DNA from: Staphylococcus aureus
Lineage (GTDB): Bacteria > Bacillota > Bacilli > Staphylococcales > Staphylococcaceae
Direction of reading: 5' to 3'
Assembly (NCBI RefSeq): GCF_001027105.1
Contig: NZ_CP011526.1
Span: forward strand, 1,674,001 to 1,738,000
DNA length: 64,000 bases
The translations under genes and the position numbers were made by a program. A model generated the notes under the pieces. It saw only the letters and a program-made list of their open reading frames with translations. It was not told where the DNA came from and did not search any database. Positions 1 through 8,730 of this stretch are shown here, piece by piece (within the stretch, counting starts at the first letter, position 1; each line of letters begins with the position of its first letter).

Positions 1-114
1 CATTTCACCAGTTTCTCTATCCATGACTAATAAACGACTATGATCACGATCTTTTAAAGGCGTTTGAGCAATTAATGATTCTGGTAAGTCATAGTCAAAT
101 TCTTCAATATTCAC
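1..114 (-). CDS. queA: QueA, tRNA preQ1 ribosyltransferase-isomerase (5' end only)
   Basis: Only the first 38 codons lie in the window; the gene continues past its left edge. The visible N-terminus ([20 protein letters not shown]) is the typical QueA start. The enzyme transfers and isomerises the ribosyl part of S-adenosylmethionine onto preQ1 in tRNA, giving epoxyqueuosine. The start is a GTG at 114-112, one base after the ruvB stop. Its ribosome binding site (AGGAGAG) lies inside the last codons of ruvB, so the two genes are probably translationally coupled. The order ruvA-ruvB-queA is common in Firmicutes. Confidence 0.9.
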   Translation of the reverse strand, partial: MNIEEFDYDLPESLIAQTPLKDRDHSRLLVMDRETGEM

Positions 115-115
115 G

Positions 116-1120
116 TTATTCTCTCTCCTCATTCGACTTTGCAAAATGTTCATAAGCTAATGGTGTTGCTTTTCTGCCACGTGGCGTACGTTCTAAAAAG
201 CCTTTCTGAATAAGAAATGGCTCATAAACGTCCTCAATTGTAATACGTTCTTCACCAATTGTTACGGCAATCGTATCTAAACCAACAGGTCCGCCATTAT
301 ACTGCTTAATAATACAGTTCATCATTTTATGATCAATGTAATCTAGTCCGTGTTGATCAACTTGAAGTAAACCTAATGCGTGCTTCGTTGTTTCAATGTA
401 TATTTGTTCATCTTCATTCACTTGCTGGAAGTCTCTTACCCGCTTCAATAGTCGATTTGCTACTCTTGGAGTCCCTCTAGAACGTTTAGCAAGTTCAATG
501 GCACTTTCTTCATCAATACCTGTGCCTAAAACCTCAGCTGTTCTAATAATGATTTCTTTTAAATCTGATTCGTTATAATATTCTAATCTTAAGTGCACAC
601 CAAATCGATCCCTTAGTGGACCTGTTAAGCTGCCAGCTCGCGTTGTTGCACCTACCAAAGTGAATGGAGGTAAGTCGATACGGATACTTCTAGCCTCATC
701 GCCTTTACCAATGATAATATCTAAAAAGAAATCTTCCATTGCAGGGTATAACACTTCTTCAACAACACTACTCAGTCTGTGTATTTCATCAATAAACAAA
801 ACATCTCCAGGTTGAAGTCCTGATAAAATTGCAGCCAAATCACCAGGTCTTTCTAATGAAGGCCCTGATACTGTACGTATATTAACTTCCATTTCATTGG
901 CAATGATATTAGATAATGTTGTCTTACCTAATCCAGGGGGGCCAAAAAGCAATACATGATCTAATGGTTCATGACGAAGTTTAGCCGCTTTAATAAATAC
1001 TTCTAAATTACTTTTTATTGAATTTTGACCAATATATTGTCGTAATCTCGTAGGTCTAAGCGACAATTCGAAATCAGTTTCTTCACTATGCATTGATTGA
1101 TCAACCATACGCTCATTCAT
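116..1120 (-). CDS. ruvB: RuvB, Holliday junction branch-migration ATPase
   Basis: 334 aa, full length for RuvB. It is the hexameric AAA+ motor that, with RuvA, drives branch migration of Holliday junctions in recombinational repair. Visible motifs are Walker [10 protein letters not shown] near residue 60, Walker B FIDEIH near residue 110, the sensor segment VGATTRAG and a C-terminal winged-helix part ending in [14 protein letters not shown]. It follows ruvA by about 30 bases and is followed at once by queA, so the three form one leftward transcription unit. Confidence 0.97.
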   Translation of the reverse strand: MNERMVDQSMHSEETDFELSLRPTRLRQYIGQNSIKSNLEVFIKAAKLRHEPLDHVLLFGPPGLGKTTLSNIIANEMEVNIRTVSGPSLERPGDLAAILSGLQPGDVLFIDEIHRLSSVVEEVLYPAMEDFFLDIIIGKGDEARSIRIDLPPFTLVGATTRAGSLTGPLRDRFGVHLRLEYYNESDLKEIIIRTAEVLGTGIDEESAIELAKRSRGTPRVANRLLKRVRDFQQVNEDEQIYIETTKHALGLLQVDQHGLDYIDHKMMNCIIKQYNGGPVGLDTIAVTIGEERITIEDVYEPFLIQKGFLERTPRGRKATPLAYEHFAKSNEERE

Positions 1121-1151
1121 GACAACACTTCCCCTATTAATCTATTTAAAA

Positions 1152-1754
1152 TTAAGATACAACTAATTGAAGACCTGCCTTAACAGCTTCATCAACTGAG
1201 TCATATTTATTTTTATTTAACGTTTTCTCAACTTTTGCAAGCTCTCGTTTAGAATAACCTAATGCTTCTAACGCTAACATTGCTTCTTGCACGAATTGAT
1301 CTTGCACCGTCGAAGTAGCGTCTACTTGTAATAATGAATCGCTATCTTCTTCAGTAATTTTCACTTTACCTTTTAAATCTAAGACAATCTGTCTTGCCGT
1401 TTTCTTACCAATTCCTGGGAATTTAGTTAAATACGTATCATTTTCATTTTCAATGGCACGTTTTACTTCATTAGGCGTACTTGTCGCTAAAATAGCTAAA
1501 GCTGATTTCGGACCAATACCAGTAACTTTAATTAAACTCAAGAACATATCTTTCTCTTCTTCACTACTAAATCCATACAATAATTGTGCATCTTCACGAA
1601 CAATTAAAGATGTATGAATTAAAACTTCATGATCTAGATGCTTTTGAAAACGATAAGAATTTGGTGTTTGAATTTCATAACCAACACCAGCAGTTTCAAC
1701 AACTACGTGTGTAGGATATAAATGTGTTAACTTACCTTTGACATACGCGTACAT
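1152..1754 (-). CDS. ruvA: RuvA, Holliday junction DNA-binding subunit
   Basis: 200 aa from the chosen ATG. It is the tetrameric junction-specific DNA-binding partner of RuvB. The N-terminal OB fold ([20 protein letters not shown]) is followed by two helix-hairpin-helix motifs (VTGIGPKSA and FPGIGKKTA, about residues 75-120) and a C-terminal domain that contacts RuvB. An in-frame GTG three codons upstream could give 203 aa, but MYAYVKGK matches the family start and AAGGATGT lies at suitable distance before it. It sits directly upstream of ruvB. Confidence 0.96.
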
Positions 1755-1767
1755 TATAGGCACATCC

Positions 1768-2226
1768 TTACATACTCATACTAATTAATTCTACTTTTGA
1801 TACATAATCTAAATTTCTCAAAGCGCCAATAACATCTTCTACTGAAGTTTCTTTAGATTTAGCATTCAGTGATAATGTTATTGTTGCTTTTTCTTCCATT
1901 GGAATACTTTGATGAATCGTTAATACAGATAGTTCTAACTTTGATATAACATCTAGTACACGTGCCAACATACCAACAATATCAGTTACATATAAAATTA
2001 ATGTAAATTCTCGATGGTCAAGCATTTTATCGTCTACTGGAAATATCGTTTCTCTATATTTATAAAAAGCACTTCTAGATAGATCAAACTGTTTAACGGC
2101 ATCATAAATGGACAATGTCGGATCACTTTTTAAGGCATCTTTAATCTTCAATGTTTTAACCACGGATTCAGGCAAGACATCTTCTCTAATTAAATAAAAC
2201 TTTTTATAATCTTTATTGTCCATCAT
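1768..2226 (-). CDS. ACT domain protein, UPF0735/PheB type
   Basis: 152 aa. The first about 60 residues contain a helix-turn-helix-like stretch ([21 protein letters not shown]). The rest is an ACT domain ([25 protein letters not shown]), a fold that usually binds amino acids. This matches the UPF0735 ACT family, annotated PheB in Bacillus, found next to obg. The ligand and role are not established; sensing of an amino acid coupled to DNA or RNA binding is only inference. It begins 10 bases after obg ends and lies just before ruvA, so it is likely co-transcribed with both. Confidence 0.85.
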
Positions 2227-2235
2227 GTTTCGCTC

Positions 2236-3528
2236 CTATTCAACGAATTCAAATTCTCCGCCAAGAATTCTAACGATATCACCATTTTTACAACCACGTT
2301 CTCTAAGCGCATCATCAATACCCATCGAACGCATTTGACGAGCAAATCGACGTACTGCTGGATCACTGTTAAAGTCAGTCATTTTAAACATTCTTTCAAT
2401 AGCATTACCACTTACCACATAAGCACCATCATCATCTCTTGAAATTGTAAATTTATCTTGTGACGGTGTATGTTTATATAATACTCGGTTAATGCCAACT
2501 GACTCCTCTTCTTCAACTGTGAAGTCAACATCTTTATATTCTTCTAATTTATCTGCTATTGCATATAATAATTGATCAATATTATCACGCGTTATTGTTG
2601 AAACTGGAATAACTGGCACATCTTCGCCAATTTCTTCTTTAAACAAGTTTAAATTATCTTGTGATTCAGGTAAATCCATCTTGTTAGCTACTACGATTTG
2701 AGGTCTATCTTCTAAACGTTGCTCGTACGCAGCTAATTCTTGATTAATGACTTTATAATCTTCAATAGGTTCTCTACCTTCAGAACCGCTCATATCAATC
2801 ATGTGAACAATAACTTTTGTTCTCTCTACATGTCTTAAAAATTGATGTCCTAATCCAACGCCATCAGATGCACCTTCAATTAAACCTGGTAAATCTGCCA
2901 TAACAAAACTACGTTGATCAGGCGTTGAAACAACACCTAGATTTGGTTTAATCGTTGTAAAATGATATGCCCCAATTTTAGGCTTAGCTTTTGAAACGAT
3001 AGATAATAAAGTCGATTTACCCACACTAGGGAAACCTACTAATCCTACATCAGCTAATAATTTCAATTCTAAAGATACATCTAATTCCTCACCTGGTTCA
3101 CCTTTTTCACTGAAGTCAGGTGCAGGGTTTCTAGGTGTTGCAAAACGTGAATTACCTCGGCCACCTCGACCGCCCTTCGCTACTACAGCTCTTTGACCAT
3201 CTTCAACAAGATCTGCTAACACTTCGTCTGTTTCAACATTTTTAATAATTGTACCAGGTGGAACTTTTAATACTAAATCTTCCGCATTTTTACCATGCAT
3301 ATTACTACTTTGGCCATTTTCACCTTTGCTTGCTTTAAAATGACGTTGATATCTAAAATCTAATAACGTTCTTAAACCTTCATCCACTTCAAATACGACT
3401 GAAGCACCTTTACCACCGTCACCGCCAGCTGGTCCACCAAATGGTACATATTTTTCTCTTCTGTATGCGGTAATACCATTACCACCATCACCGGCTTTAA
3501 GAGATATTTTGACTTGATCGACAAACAT
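2236..3528 (-). CDS. obg: Obg (CgtA), ribosome-associated GTPase
   Basis: 430 aa from the ATG of [18 protein letters not shown]; the frame opens three codons earlier, but GAGGTG sits six bases before this ATG. It has the glycine-rich Obg fold (residues 1-158), the G domain with G1 [10 protein letters not shown]3 DLPG and G4 NKMD, and the C-terminal OCT domain. Obg is an essential GTPase acting in 50S assembly and the stringent response. An extended -10 (TGCTATAAT, minus strand) lies about 40 bases upstream, next to an unusual hairpin repeat. Confidence 0.97.
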   Translation of the reverse strand: MFVDQVKISLKAGDGGNGITAYRREKYVPFGGPAGGDGGKGASVVFEVDEGLRTLLDFRYQRHFKASKGENGQSSNMHGKNAEDLVLKVPPGTIIKNVETDEVLADLVEDGQRAVVAKGGRGGRGNSRFATPRNPAPDFSEKGEPGEELDVSLELKLLADVGLVGFPSVGKSTLLSIVSKAKPKIGAYHFTTIKPNLGVVSTPDQRSFVMADLPGLIEGASDGVGLGHQFLRHVERTKVIVHMIDMSGSEGREPIEDYKVINQELAAYEQRLEDRPQIVVANKMDLPESQDNLNLFKEEIGEDVPVIPVSTITRDNIDQLLYAIADKLEEYKDVDFTVEEEESVGINRVLYKHTPSQDKFTISRDDDGAYVVSGNAIERMFKMTDFNSDPAVRRFARQMRSMGIDDALRERGCKNGDIVRILGGEFEFVE

Positions 3529-3569
3529 ATATCTCACCTCTTTTACATATAATTTTCATTTTCCCAATA

Positions 3570-3578
3570 ATTATAGCA
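3570..3578 (-). promoter_or_regulatory. Extended -10 element of the obg promoter
   Basis: The minus strand reads TGCTATAAT here, a consensus extended -10, about 40 bases before the obg ATG. No good -35 is found at 17 bases; TTTACA lies 23 bases upstream. The spacer holds the right arm of the AGAGCCCC/GGGGCTCT inverted repeat. A promoter is inferred. Confidence 0.5.
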
Positions 3579-3582
3579 TATT

Positions 3583-3762
3583 AGAGCCCCTTATATATTG
3601 TAAATAATTAGGGGCTCTTATGCAGTTACTTTTATAAATCTTTGCTTTAAAATACTTATATTTCTCAGCACCAATTGTGGTACAGTTTATTCTTTAAACG
3701 CTGCAACTGTATTCCTTTGTCCCCCTTATAGTTTAGTGATTAGGGGCTCTTATACAGTTGCA
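3583..3762. repeat. Two related GGGGCTCT hairpin repeats between rpmA and obg
   Basis: A 23-base direct repeat, ATTAGGGGCTCTTATRCAGTTRC, occurs at 3607-3629 and 3739-3761 with two mismatches, 132 bases apart. Each copy is preceded by a C-rich partner. In the first, AGAGCCCC (3583-3590) pairs with GGGGCTCT (3611-3618). In the second, CCCCC (3721-3725) faces GGGG (3743-3746) inside a perfect outer inverted repeat TGCAACTGTA/TACAGTTGCA (3702-3711 and 3753-3762). With the rpmA terminator, this accounts for the 350-base gap between rpmA and obg. Confidence 0.7.
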
Positions 3763-3843
3763 CATTTAGTATAACGTCTAAAATTCCCATTTTTTAATAA
3801 CATAATGAAAATAATAATGAAAAACATTTTATAAAAAGTAAAA

Positions 3844-3870
3844 AACACCAGAAGATTCACTTCTGGTGTT
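3844..3870 (-). terminator. Terminator after rpmA
   Basis: Perfect 11-bp inverted repeat AACACCAGAAG/CTTCTGGTGTT with a five-base loop. In the minus direction it is followed by a T-rich run, ending the rplU-prp-rpmA unit. Confidence 0.88.
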
Positions 3871-3882
3871 AACTAGACAAAA

Positions 3883-4167
3883 TTATTCAGCTACTGCATA
3901 TACAGAAACTTGTTTTTTGTCGCGACCTTTACGTTCGAATTTAACAACGCCGTCGATTTTAGCGAATAATGTATCATCGCCACCACGACCTACATTTTCA
4001 CCAGGGTAAATTTTAGTACCACGTTGGCGATATAAAATTGAACCACCTGTTACGAATTGACCGTCAGCACGTTTAGCACCTAAGCGTTTTGATTCAGAGT
4101 CACGTCCGTTTTTTGTAGAACTTACCCCTTTTTTAGATGCGAAGAATTGTAAGTTTAATTTTAACAT
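3883..4167 (-). CDS. rpmA: 50S ribosomal protein L27 with cleavable N-terminal extension
   Basis: 94 aa from [11 protein letters not shown]27 sits near the peptidyl-transferase centre of the 50S subunit. Unlike the E. coli protein it carries the Firmicute N-terminal extension ending LQFFA, which the protease Prp removes so that the mature protein begins SKKGVSS. The start was chosen because GAGGTG lies seven bases upstream; the longer frame would add five residues and overlap prp. The gene for Prp lies immediately upstream. Confidence 0.96.
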
Positions 4168-4178
4168 CGGAATGCACC

Positions 4179-4499
4179 TCACTTATAATTTAATCTAATA
4201 TTCTCATTATATTCTTCTTCAATAGTTTGTAAAGACACAAGCATTGTTTGAAGAATTAGTTGCGCTTCATCGTTGTTTGTATCAACGCTTCTTATATGAA
4301 AATGACCACCATTGTCGTCATAATTGATATCTGGTCTCTCAGATGTCAATCCTATAATCGCATTAACACTACCAAACAATACAGCTGAAGCTCCAGCACA
4401 AACGATATCATGACCATATTCACCATGGTCAGCATGGCCATCCATAATAACGTCTGTTACTTTGCCTTCATCATTAACTGTAATATCAACAGTAATCAT
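4179..4499 (-). CDS. prp: Prp, cysteine protease that processes L27
   Basis: 106 aa (YsxB family). The conserved catalytic pair is visible as His in [21 protein letters not shown] (about residue 22) and Cys in the same segment (about residue 34). Prp cuts the N-terminal extension of L27, an essential step in staphylococci. It is placed between rplU and rpmA with short gaps, the conserved rplU-prp-rpmA order, which keeps protease and substrate in one transcript. Confidence 0.93.
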   Translation of the reverse strand: MITVDITVNDEGKVTDVIMDGHADHGEYGHDIVCAGASAVLFGSVNAIIGLTSERPDINYDDNGGHFHIRSVDTNNDEAQLILQTMLVSLQTIEEEYNENIRLNYK

Positions 4500-4504
4500 A
4501 ATAA

Positions 4505-4813
4505 TTACGCGTTGATTTTATCGATTGTTAATTTAGTGTATGGTTGACGATGGCCTTTTTTACGTTTTGAATTTTTACGACGTTTGTATGTGAATACAGT
4601 GATTTTTTTACCGCGACCTTGTTTATTAACAGTAGCAGTAACTGTTGCACCTTCAACTGTTGGCGCTCCAACTTTAACTGAATCTCCACCTACAAATAAT
4701 ACTTTATCAAATGTAAAAGTATCTCCTTCGTTTACGTCTAATTTTTCAACGAAGATTTCTTGACCTTCTTCTACTTTGATTTGTTTTCCACCTGTTTCAA
4801 TAATAGCAAACAT
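4505..4813 (-). CDS. rplU: 50S ribosomal protein L21
   Basis: 102 aa from [18 protein letters not shown], the universal L21 start; the frame runs three codons further upstream, but AGGAGG is correctly spaced before this ATG. L21 binds 23S rRNA in the 50S subunit. The basic C-terminal segment [19 protein letters not shown] is typical. It is the first gene of the rplU-prp-rpmA operon and follows a structured leader. Confidence 0.97.
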
Positions 4814-4824
4814 ACTTTGCACCT

Positions 4825-4965
4825 CCTGTATAATAAGTCACGCCATACATAGGTGACATTTCGTTATTGAGTCAAGCGTTTGCACTCTGTGGGAAAATCG
4901 CTTTCTTCATTAAAAATGTTCTTGAACCTATATTTGAGCGGTTGTATGTAGCTACTTATAACTAC
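4825..4965 (-). ncRNA. Putative L21 leader of rplU
   Basis: About 150 non-coding bases separate mreD from rplU in a place where Firmicutes carry the L21 leader (an Rfam cis-regulatory family), thought to let L21 regulate its own operon. Local pairings can be drawn (for example GTCACC with GGTGAC-like segments near 4830-4862), but I could not verify the covariance model by eye. The call rests mainly on position. Confidence 0.5.
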
Positions 4966-4979
4966 TCAACTATTGCATC

Positions 4980-5510
4980 TTACCATTGACGACGTTTCAT
5001 GTCAATGTCATTGTTTGTTTTTTTAAGGAACTTTATAATCAACGGATAAAGCATAATCAACAGTACAAAATTCATAATTAATGTTGGCAATAATCTAAAG
5101 ACTACAAAATGAATAATATCAAATTGAATGAATCCTAACATACCGTATATTAATGCCACATAGACTTCTAATAATAAGGTGCTGGCTAATATAATAATGA
5201 ATAACATCGAATGATCTTTGTAAAAAATTTTAAAGAATCGATCTATAAGTGCTAAAAACAATATATAGCCAAATAAGTACACTCCATAAATACTACCAAA
5301 GTATACATCAGTCATTACGCCTAAAAATATGCTGAGCAATAATGATACGCCAAAGCCACGATACACTACCATCATTAAAATATACATAAATGTAAGGTGT
5401 GGTACAAATACAAGTTCAAACTTACCTATGTGCATTGGAATAAGAAGCCCAATTGCAGTATCTATATAAAATAGTAAAATACCTATCAAAAAATAATACA
5501 GTGTACGCAT
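4980..5510 (-). CDS. mreD: MreD, rod-shape/elongasome membrane protein
   Basis: 176 aa, nearly all hydrophobic with about five membrane segments, typical of MreD. It partners MreC in the cell-wall elongation machinery. The gene overlaps or abuts the end of mreC (stop of mreC next to the MreD start), so they are co-translated. As usual in staphylococci, there is no mreB beside them; their role in these cocci is limited to septal or peripheral wall synthesis. Confidence 0.92.
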   Translation of the reverse strand: MRTLYYFLIGILLFYIDTAIGLLIPMHIGKFELVFVPHLTFMYILMMVVYRGFGVSLLLSIFLGVMTDVYFGSIYGVYLFGYILFLALIDRFFKIFYKDHSMLFIIILASTLLLEVYVALIYGMLGFIQFDIIHFVVFRLLPTLIMNFVLLIMLYPLIIKFLKKTNNDIDMKRRQW

Positions 5511-6352
5511 TATTTATCCCTGCTTTCATCATCAGGAATTGTTTTAGGATCTCTTTTTGCAACATAAACATGACTCAAATCTGTTAAGTCCGCACCAGTC
5601 TTAACCCTAACTTCTTTAGCTAAGCCGTATTGATCATTTTGAACCTTAGTCACTTCTCCTATATATAAATTACTTGGTAGTTGATCAGCTAATCCACTTG
5701 TAACGACTTTATCACCTTTTGAGATATTATCTCTATTATTAATGTCACTAATTACAAGTTCTGAGTTCTTTTCATCATAACGATCAATTAAACCAAATAT
5801 ATTTTTAGAACCGTGTTGTATATTTACAGATAATTTACCCGCACGTGTATTAGTTGAGATTAAATCAACTTGTGAAGAAAATTTATTAACTTTAGTAACT
5901 CTTCCAACAAAACCTTGTGATGTCATCACAGCCATATTTGAAGTTATACCTGATTTAGATCCCTTATCAATTACAATTGTATTCATCCACTGATCCGGAT
6001 TTCTTGCCAAAACCGTAGTAGAAATAGGATCAAATTTTGAAATATCTTTTAAATCAAGCTCTTTTTTTAATTTTTCATTTTCCGCTTCTAATTGTTGGTT
6101 CTTAGATTCTAACTGGCTAATCTTATTTTTAGATTCTTTAGAATCTCCTTTTTTAAAAAAGTCCCCAATCGTACCAGCAACAAAATTAACTGGATAACTC
6201 ACAACTCGTTGTCCAAAAGACACAGAATCACCTATATATTGTTCAGGAGGTGATTGAGATTGTGAACGTATGGACAGCCCAATTAATGCAATAAAAACGA
6301 TAATTGCACATAAAACAACAATTAATTTGTTATTTTTAAAAAACTTAAGCAC
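5510..6352 (-). CDS. mreC: MreC, cell-shape protein
   Basis: 280 aa with an N-terminal membrane anchor (about residues 9-27), a coiled coil rich in K/E/Q (KISQLESKNQQLEAENEKL, about residues 75-105) and the extracellular beta-rich MreC domain. A GTG start at 6352 is preferred: GAGG lies eight bases before it and the protein then begins MLKFFKNNK. The GTG at 6361 would overlap that ribosome binding site. MreC scaffolds wall synthesis enzymes outside the membrane. Confidence 0.94.
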   Translation of the reverse strand: MLKFFKNNKLIVVLCAIIVFIALIGLSIRSQSQSPPEQYIGDSVSFGQRVVSYPVNFVAGTIGDFFKKGDSKESKNKISQLESKNQQLEAENEKLKKELDLKDISKFDPISTTVLARNPDQWMNTIVIDKGSKSGITSNMAVMTSQGFVGRVTKVNKFSSQVDLISTNTRAGKLSVNIQHGSKNIFGLIDRYDEKNSELVISDINNRDNISKGDKVVTSGLADQLPSNLYIGEVTKVQNDQYGLAKEVRVKTGADLTDLSHVYVAKRDPKTIPDDESRDK

Positions 6353-6492
6353 CCAGAACACCTCTATTATGTCAAAATATTGTATATCCTTTTCTATTTT
6401 ATATTACTCCCATTATGAAATAAAGCACTAACTACGAATTACTTTGAAAATGAACAACTCCGTAAAAAATTTGTGGCATTTTAAAAACAAAA

Positions 6493-6527
6493 AAACTACT
6501 AGCAAACATTCCAGTCACTAGTAGTTT
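6493..6527 (-). terminator. Terminator after the 39-aa small gene
   Basis: Perfect 10-bp inverted repeat AAACTACTAG/CTAGTAGTTT with T-rich sequence in the minus direction, 25 bases after the small reading frame ends. Confidence 0.8.
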
Positions 6528-6551
6528 AAATAATCGATTTAAATTTTAAAA

Positions 6552-6671
6552 TTATTTGTTTGTATCGTTCGAGGATTCACTGTTCGAATTCTGAAGTTGT
6601 CTCCAACGTGCGAATAAGTTCTGGGCCTTTTGTTGTTCATTAGCTTGTTTCTGTTTTGATTGTTCTGCCAT
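6552..6671 (-). CDS. Small hydrophilic protein, 39 aa
   Basis: An ATG frame encodes MAEQSKQKQANEQQKAQNLF followed by ARWRQLQNSNSESSNDTNK. It is very rich in Gln, Lys, Asn and Ser and has no membrane segment. It begins 74 bases after the DUF4930-like gene and is followed closely by a strong terminator, so it is probably the last gene of that transcript. The ribosome binding site (AAAGGTTGG, about 11 bases away) is weak. No function is recognised. Confidence 0.55.
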   Translation of the reverse strand: MAEQSKQKQANEQQKAQNLFARWRQLQNSNSESSNDTNK

Positions 6672-6744
6672 TTGAACTACACCAACCTTTTAAATTTATT
6701 CTAGTGACAGGATAACTAAAATATATTTCTTATGCAATAATTTC

Positions 6745-7218
6745 CTATTGATAAGCATTTTCAGATTTTAGTTGTAAATTTTGCCCTAATTCATTTAAGT
6801 CTTGTTGCATTTCAAATTCAGTATTGTAAACACGCATTGACTCATCTCCAAATTTATAAAGAATAAATTCGTCTCCTCTTTGACCTATAATATATTGATC
6901 ATTATAAGCCATGCGATTCATTCCAGACACAGCCATAAACTCTTGTTTATCTATCATTTTAAATACATTTTTAATTTGGCTTAATGGTACATTCTTTATT
7001 AAATCATTTTCTTTTAATGAATATTTCTCACCACTTACATAAACATGTTGGGCATCATTAGTGGGTTGCGTAACTTGATTCATTTGATCATTATCGTGAT
7101 TTACAGGATTCCAATCTTGTTCTTTTAAAAAAGGTGCGTATTTCAAGGCGATATAAACAATTATCACAATTGCTATTACTGCTATAATGTTTTTAATCAT
7201 ACTAAATATCAATCTCAT
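6745..7218 (-). CDS. DUF4930-like single-pass membrane protein
   Basis: 157 aa with one N-terminal membrane helix (IIAVIAIVIIVYIALKY, about residues 10-27) and a hydrophilic C-terminal domain likely outside the membrane. GGAGG six bases before the ATG supports this start. It resembles the staphylococcal DUF4930 family, of unknown function. A 39-aa gene follows on the same strand, and a divergent 65-aa membrane protein begins 160 bases away. Confidence 0.8.
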   Translation of the reverse strand: MRLIFSMIKNIIAVIAIVIIVYIALKYAPFLKEQDWNPVNHDNDQMNQVTQPTNDAQHVYVSGEKYSLKENDLIKNVPLSQIKNVFKMIDKQEFMAVSGMNRMAYNDQYIIGQRGDEFILYKFGDESMRVYNTEFEMQQDLNELGQNLQLKSENAYQ

Positions 7219-7377
7219 AGTTCGCCTCCAATGTCTTCATCTAATTATATATTTTATTATGTATATTTTCCTCAGTCTTCAGCCTTAATCATGATATATC
7301 TTAGGACTGATGCACGTTCATTTAAAATAGCTTATAATTTTGTTATGATTTAAAAGCGTATTAGGAGGTTTGTAGCA

Positions 7378-7575
7378 TTGAGTATACTAACAATTATTTT
7401 AATAGCACTATTAGTCATCCTCCTTTTTAGAGTTGGACTTTCTATTTTGCGATTTTTAATTTATGTCGGACTTGTTTTATTATGTATTTACTTAGGATAT
7501 CAAGGTTTAATTTGGTTGCTCGATTTTTTTCAAATAAATAGTGGATTTTTACCGCACTTTCAATTTAACAATTAA
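7378..7575 (+). CDS. Small membrane protein, 65 aa, TTG start
   Basis: One of very few plus-strand genes here. AGGAGG lies nine bases before the TTG at 7378, which supports a real gene. The product is almost wholly hydrophobic, with two predicted membrane helices (about residues 4-20 and 24-50) and a short polar tail ending PHFQFNN. No family is recognised. It is transcribed divergently from the DUF4930-like gene and ends at a strong bidirectional terminator. Confidence 0.75.
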   Translation: MSILTIILIALLVILLFRVGLSILRFLIYVGLVLLCIYLGYQGLIWLLDFFQINSGFLPHFQFNN

Positions 7576-7591
7576 ATTTATTCTGCATAAC

Positions 7592-7647
7592 AAAACTCCT
7601 AATGTACTAGTTTAGAATTTTTTAACTAGTTCCACATTAGGAGTTTT
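7592..7647. terminator. Bidirectional terminator between convergent small genes
   Basis: AAAACTCCTAATGT pairs perfectly with ACATTAGGAGTTTT, with an inner ACTAGTT/AACTAGT stem. A and T runs on both sides let it serve both the 65-aa plus gene and the 94-aa minus gene. Confidence 0.88.
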
Positions 7648-7691
7648 AGTTTGTTTTCAAGCACGGATACTACTTGATGAACAGATTACTA

Positions 7692-7976
7692 TTACTTACG
7701 CCCAAATGCGTTAGATAAAAATCGTATCAGCGCGTAGCTACCACTTAGTAAAAGGCCCCAAACGATTCCAGTAAAAATTGAGCCAATTGCTACACTTAAT
7801 AAAGGAAAAGCTTGTTTCGTAACGATTACACCTGCTAACGCGGTTACTAAAATACCTAACGTAGATAAAGCTAATGTTATTAAAAGATTGCGCTTTGTTA
7901 CAGGTTCATTTTTAATATTTAACTGCATGGTATAAACCATTGGCACGAGAACCCCGATAATAATAAATAGAGTCAC
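7692..7976 (-). CDS. Hypothetical integral membrane protein, 94 aa
   Basis: 94 aa with three hydrophobic segments (about residues 2-16, 30-52 and 58-85) and a basic end NAFGRK. The start is GTG at 7976 with GGAGG seven bases upstream. No characterised family is recognised. It lies downstream of comC-radC on the same strand with a 70-base gap, and converges with the 65-aa gene. Confidence 0.72.
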   Translation of the reverse strand: MTLFIIIGVLVPMVYTMQLNIKNEPVTKRNLLITLALSTLGILVTALAGVIVTKQAFPLLSVAIGSIFTGIVWGLLLSGSYALIRFLSNAFGRK

Positions 7977-8043
7977 TATTTTTCCTCCAATGAAAGTACT
8001 TCGTAGGTATTATACACAAGATACGTCATTAATTCTATCAACT

Positions 8044-8730
8044 TCAATCATTTTCATCAAAGTAACCCGCTTCTACAAGACTGGTAAATCTATTATCACC
8101 GATTATAATATGATCCAATAAATCTATCCCTAAAATCAAACCACACTCCTTCAACCTCATTGTTGTTATGATATCTTCTTGTGAGGGCGTTACATCACCG
8201 GATGGATGATTATGAACTGCGATGATTGCATTGGCATTTTCTCTCACCGCAATACTAAAAATTTCACGTGGATGTACAATCGAACTATTTAATGTACCTT
8301 TAAAAACACAGGTTTCTTTAATCACTACATTTTTTGAATTTAACAATAAAATGACAAAATGTTCTTGTGTTAAATCTTTCATTGTTGGAATCATATAATC
8401 AGCAACATCACTTGGTTGCGTTATTTTTATACGATTATTTTCAGCTCTTCTCCCCATCCTTTCCCCTAACTCAAATGCTGCTTTTAAAGTAATTGCTTTT
8501 TGTAATCCAATCCCTTTAACTTTTATCAAATCGTTAATTGAAGATTTTTTCAATTCATTCAGATTCGAAGCAGATTTAAGCAGTTCATTACTAATGTCTA
8601 TGCTCGAGAATCCTTTTCTTCCGGTGTTAATTAATATAGCTAATAATTCTGTATTCGAAAGACTTTTTGCACCATGGCTTAACAAACGTTCTCTTGGCAT
8701 TTCTGAAGTTACCATTTCTTTAATTTTCAA
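8044..8730 (-). CDS. radC: RadC family JAMM-domain protein
   Basis: 228 aa. An N-terminal helix-hairpin-helix ([17 protein letters not shown], about residues 68-85) precedes an MPN/JAMM metalloprotease-like domain with the zinc motif [16 protein letters not shown] (about residues 172-187). The historic DNA-repair role is doubtful; links to natural transformation exist in other bacteria. It starts at a TTG that overlaps the comC stop by four bases (TTGA), with AGGAGG upstream, so it is coupled to comC. Confidence 0.9.
   Translation of the reverse strand: MKIKEMVTSEMPRERLLSHGAKSLSNTELLAILINTGRKGFSSIDISNELLKSASNLNELKKSSINDLIKVKGIGLQKAITLKAAFELGERMGRRAENNRIKITQPSDVADYMIPTMKDLTQEHFVILLLNSKNVVIKETCVFKGTLNSSIVHPREIFSIAVRENANAIIAVHNHPSGDVTPSQEDIITTMRLKECGLILGIDLLDHIIIGDNRFTSLVEAGYFDEND

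Noticed and set aside
7300..7350. Sigma-A promoter for the 65-aa gene (TTCATT ... TATGAT)
   Set aside because: Both hexamers are weak and several alternative spacings are equally good, so no promoter was assigned.
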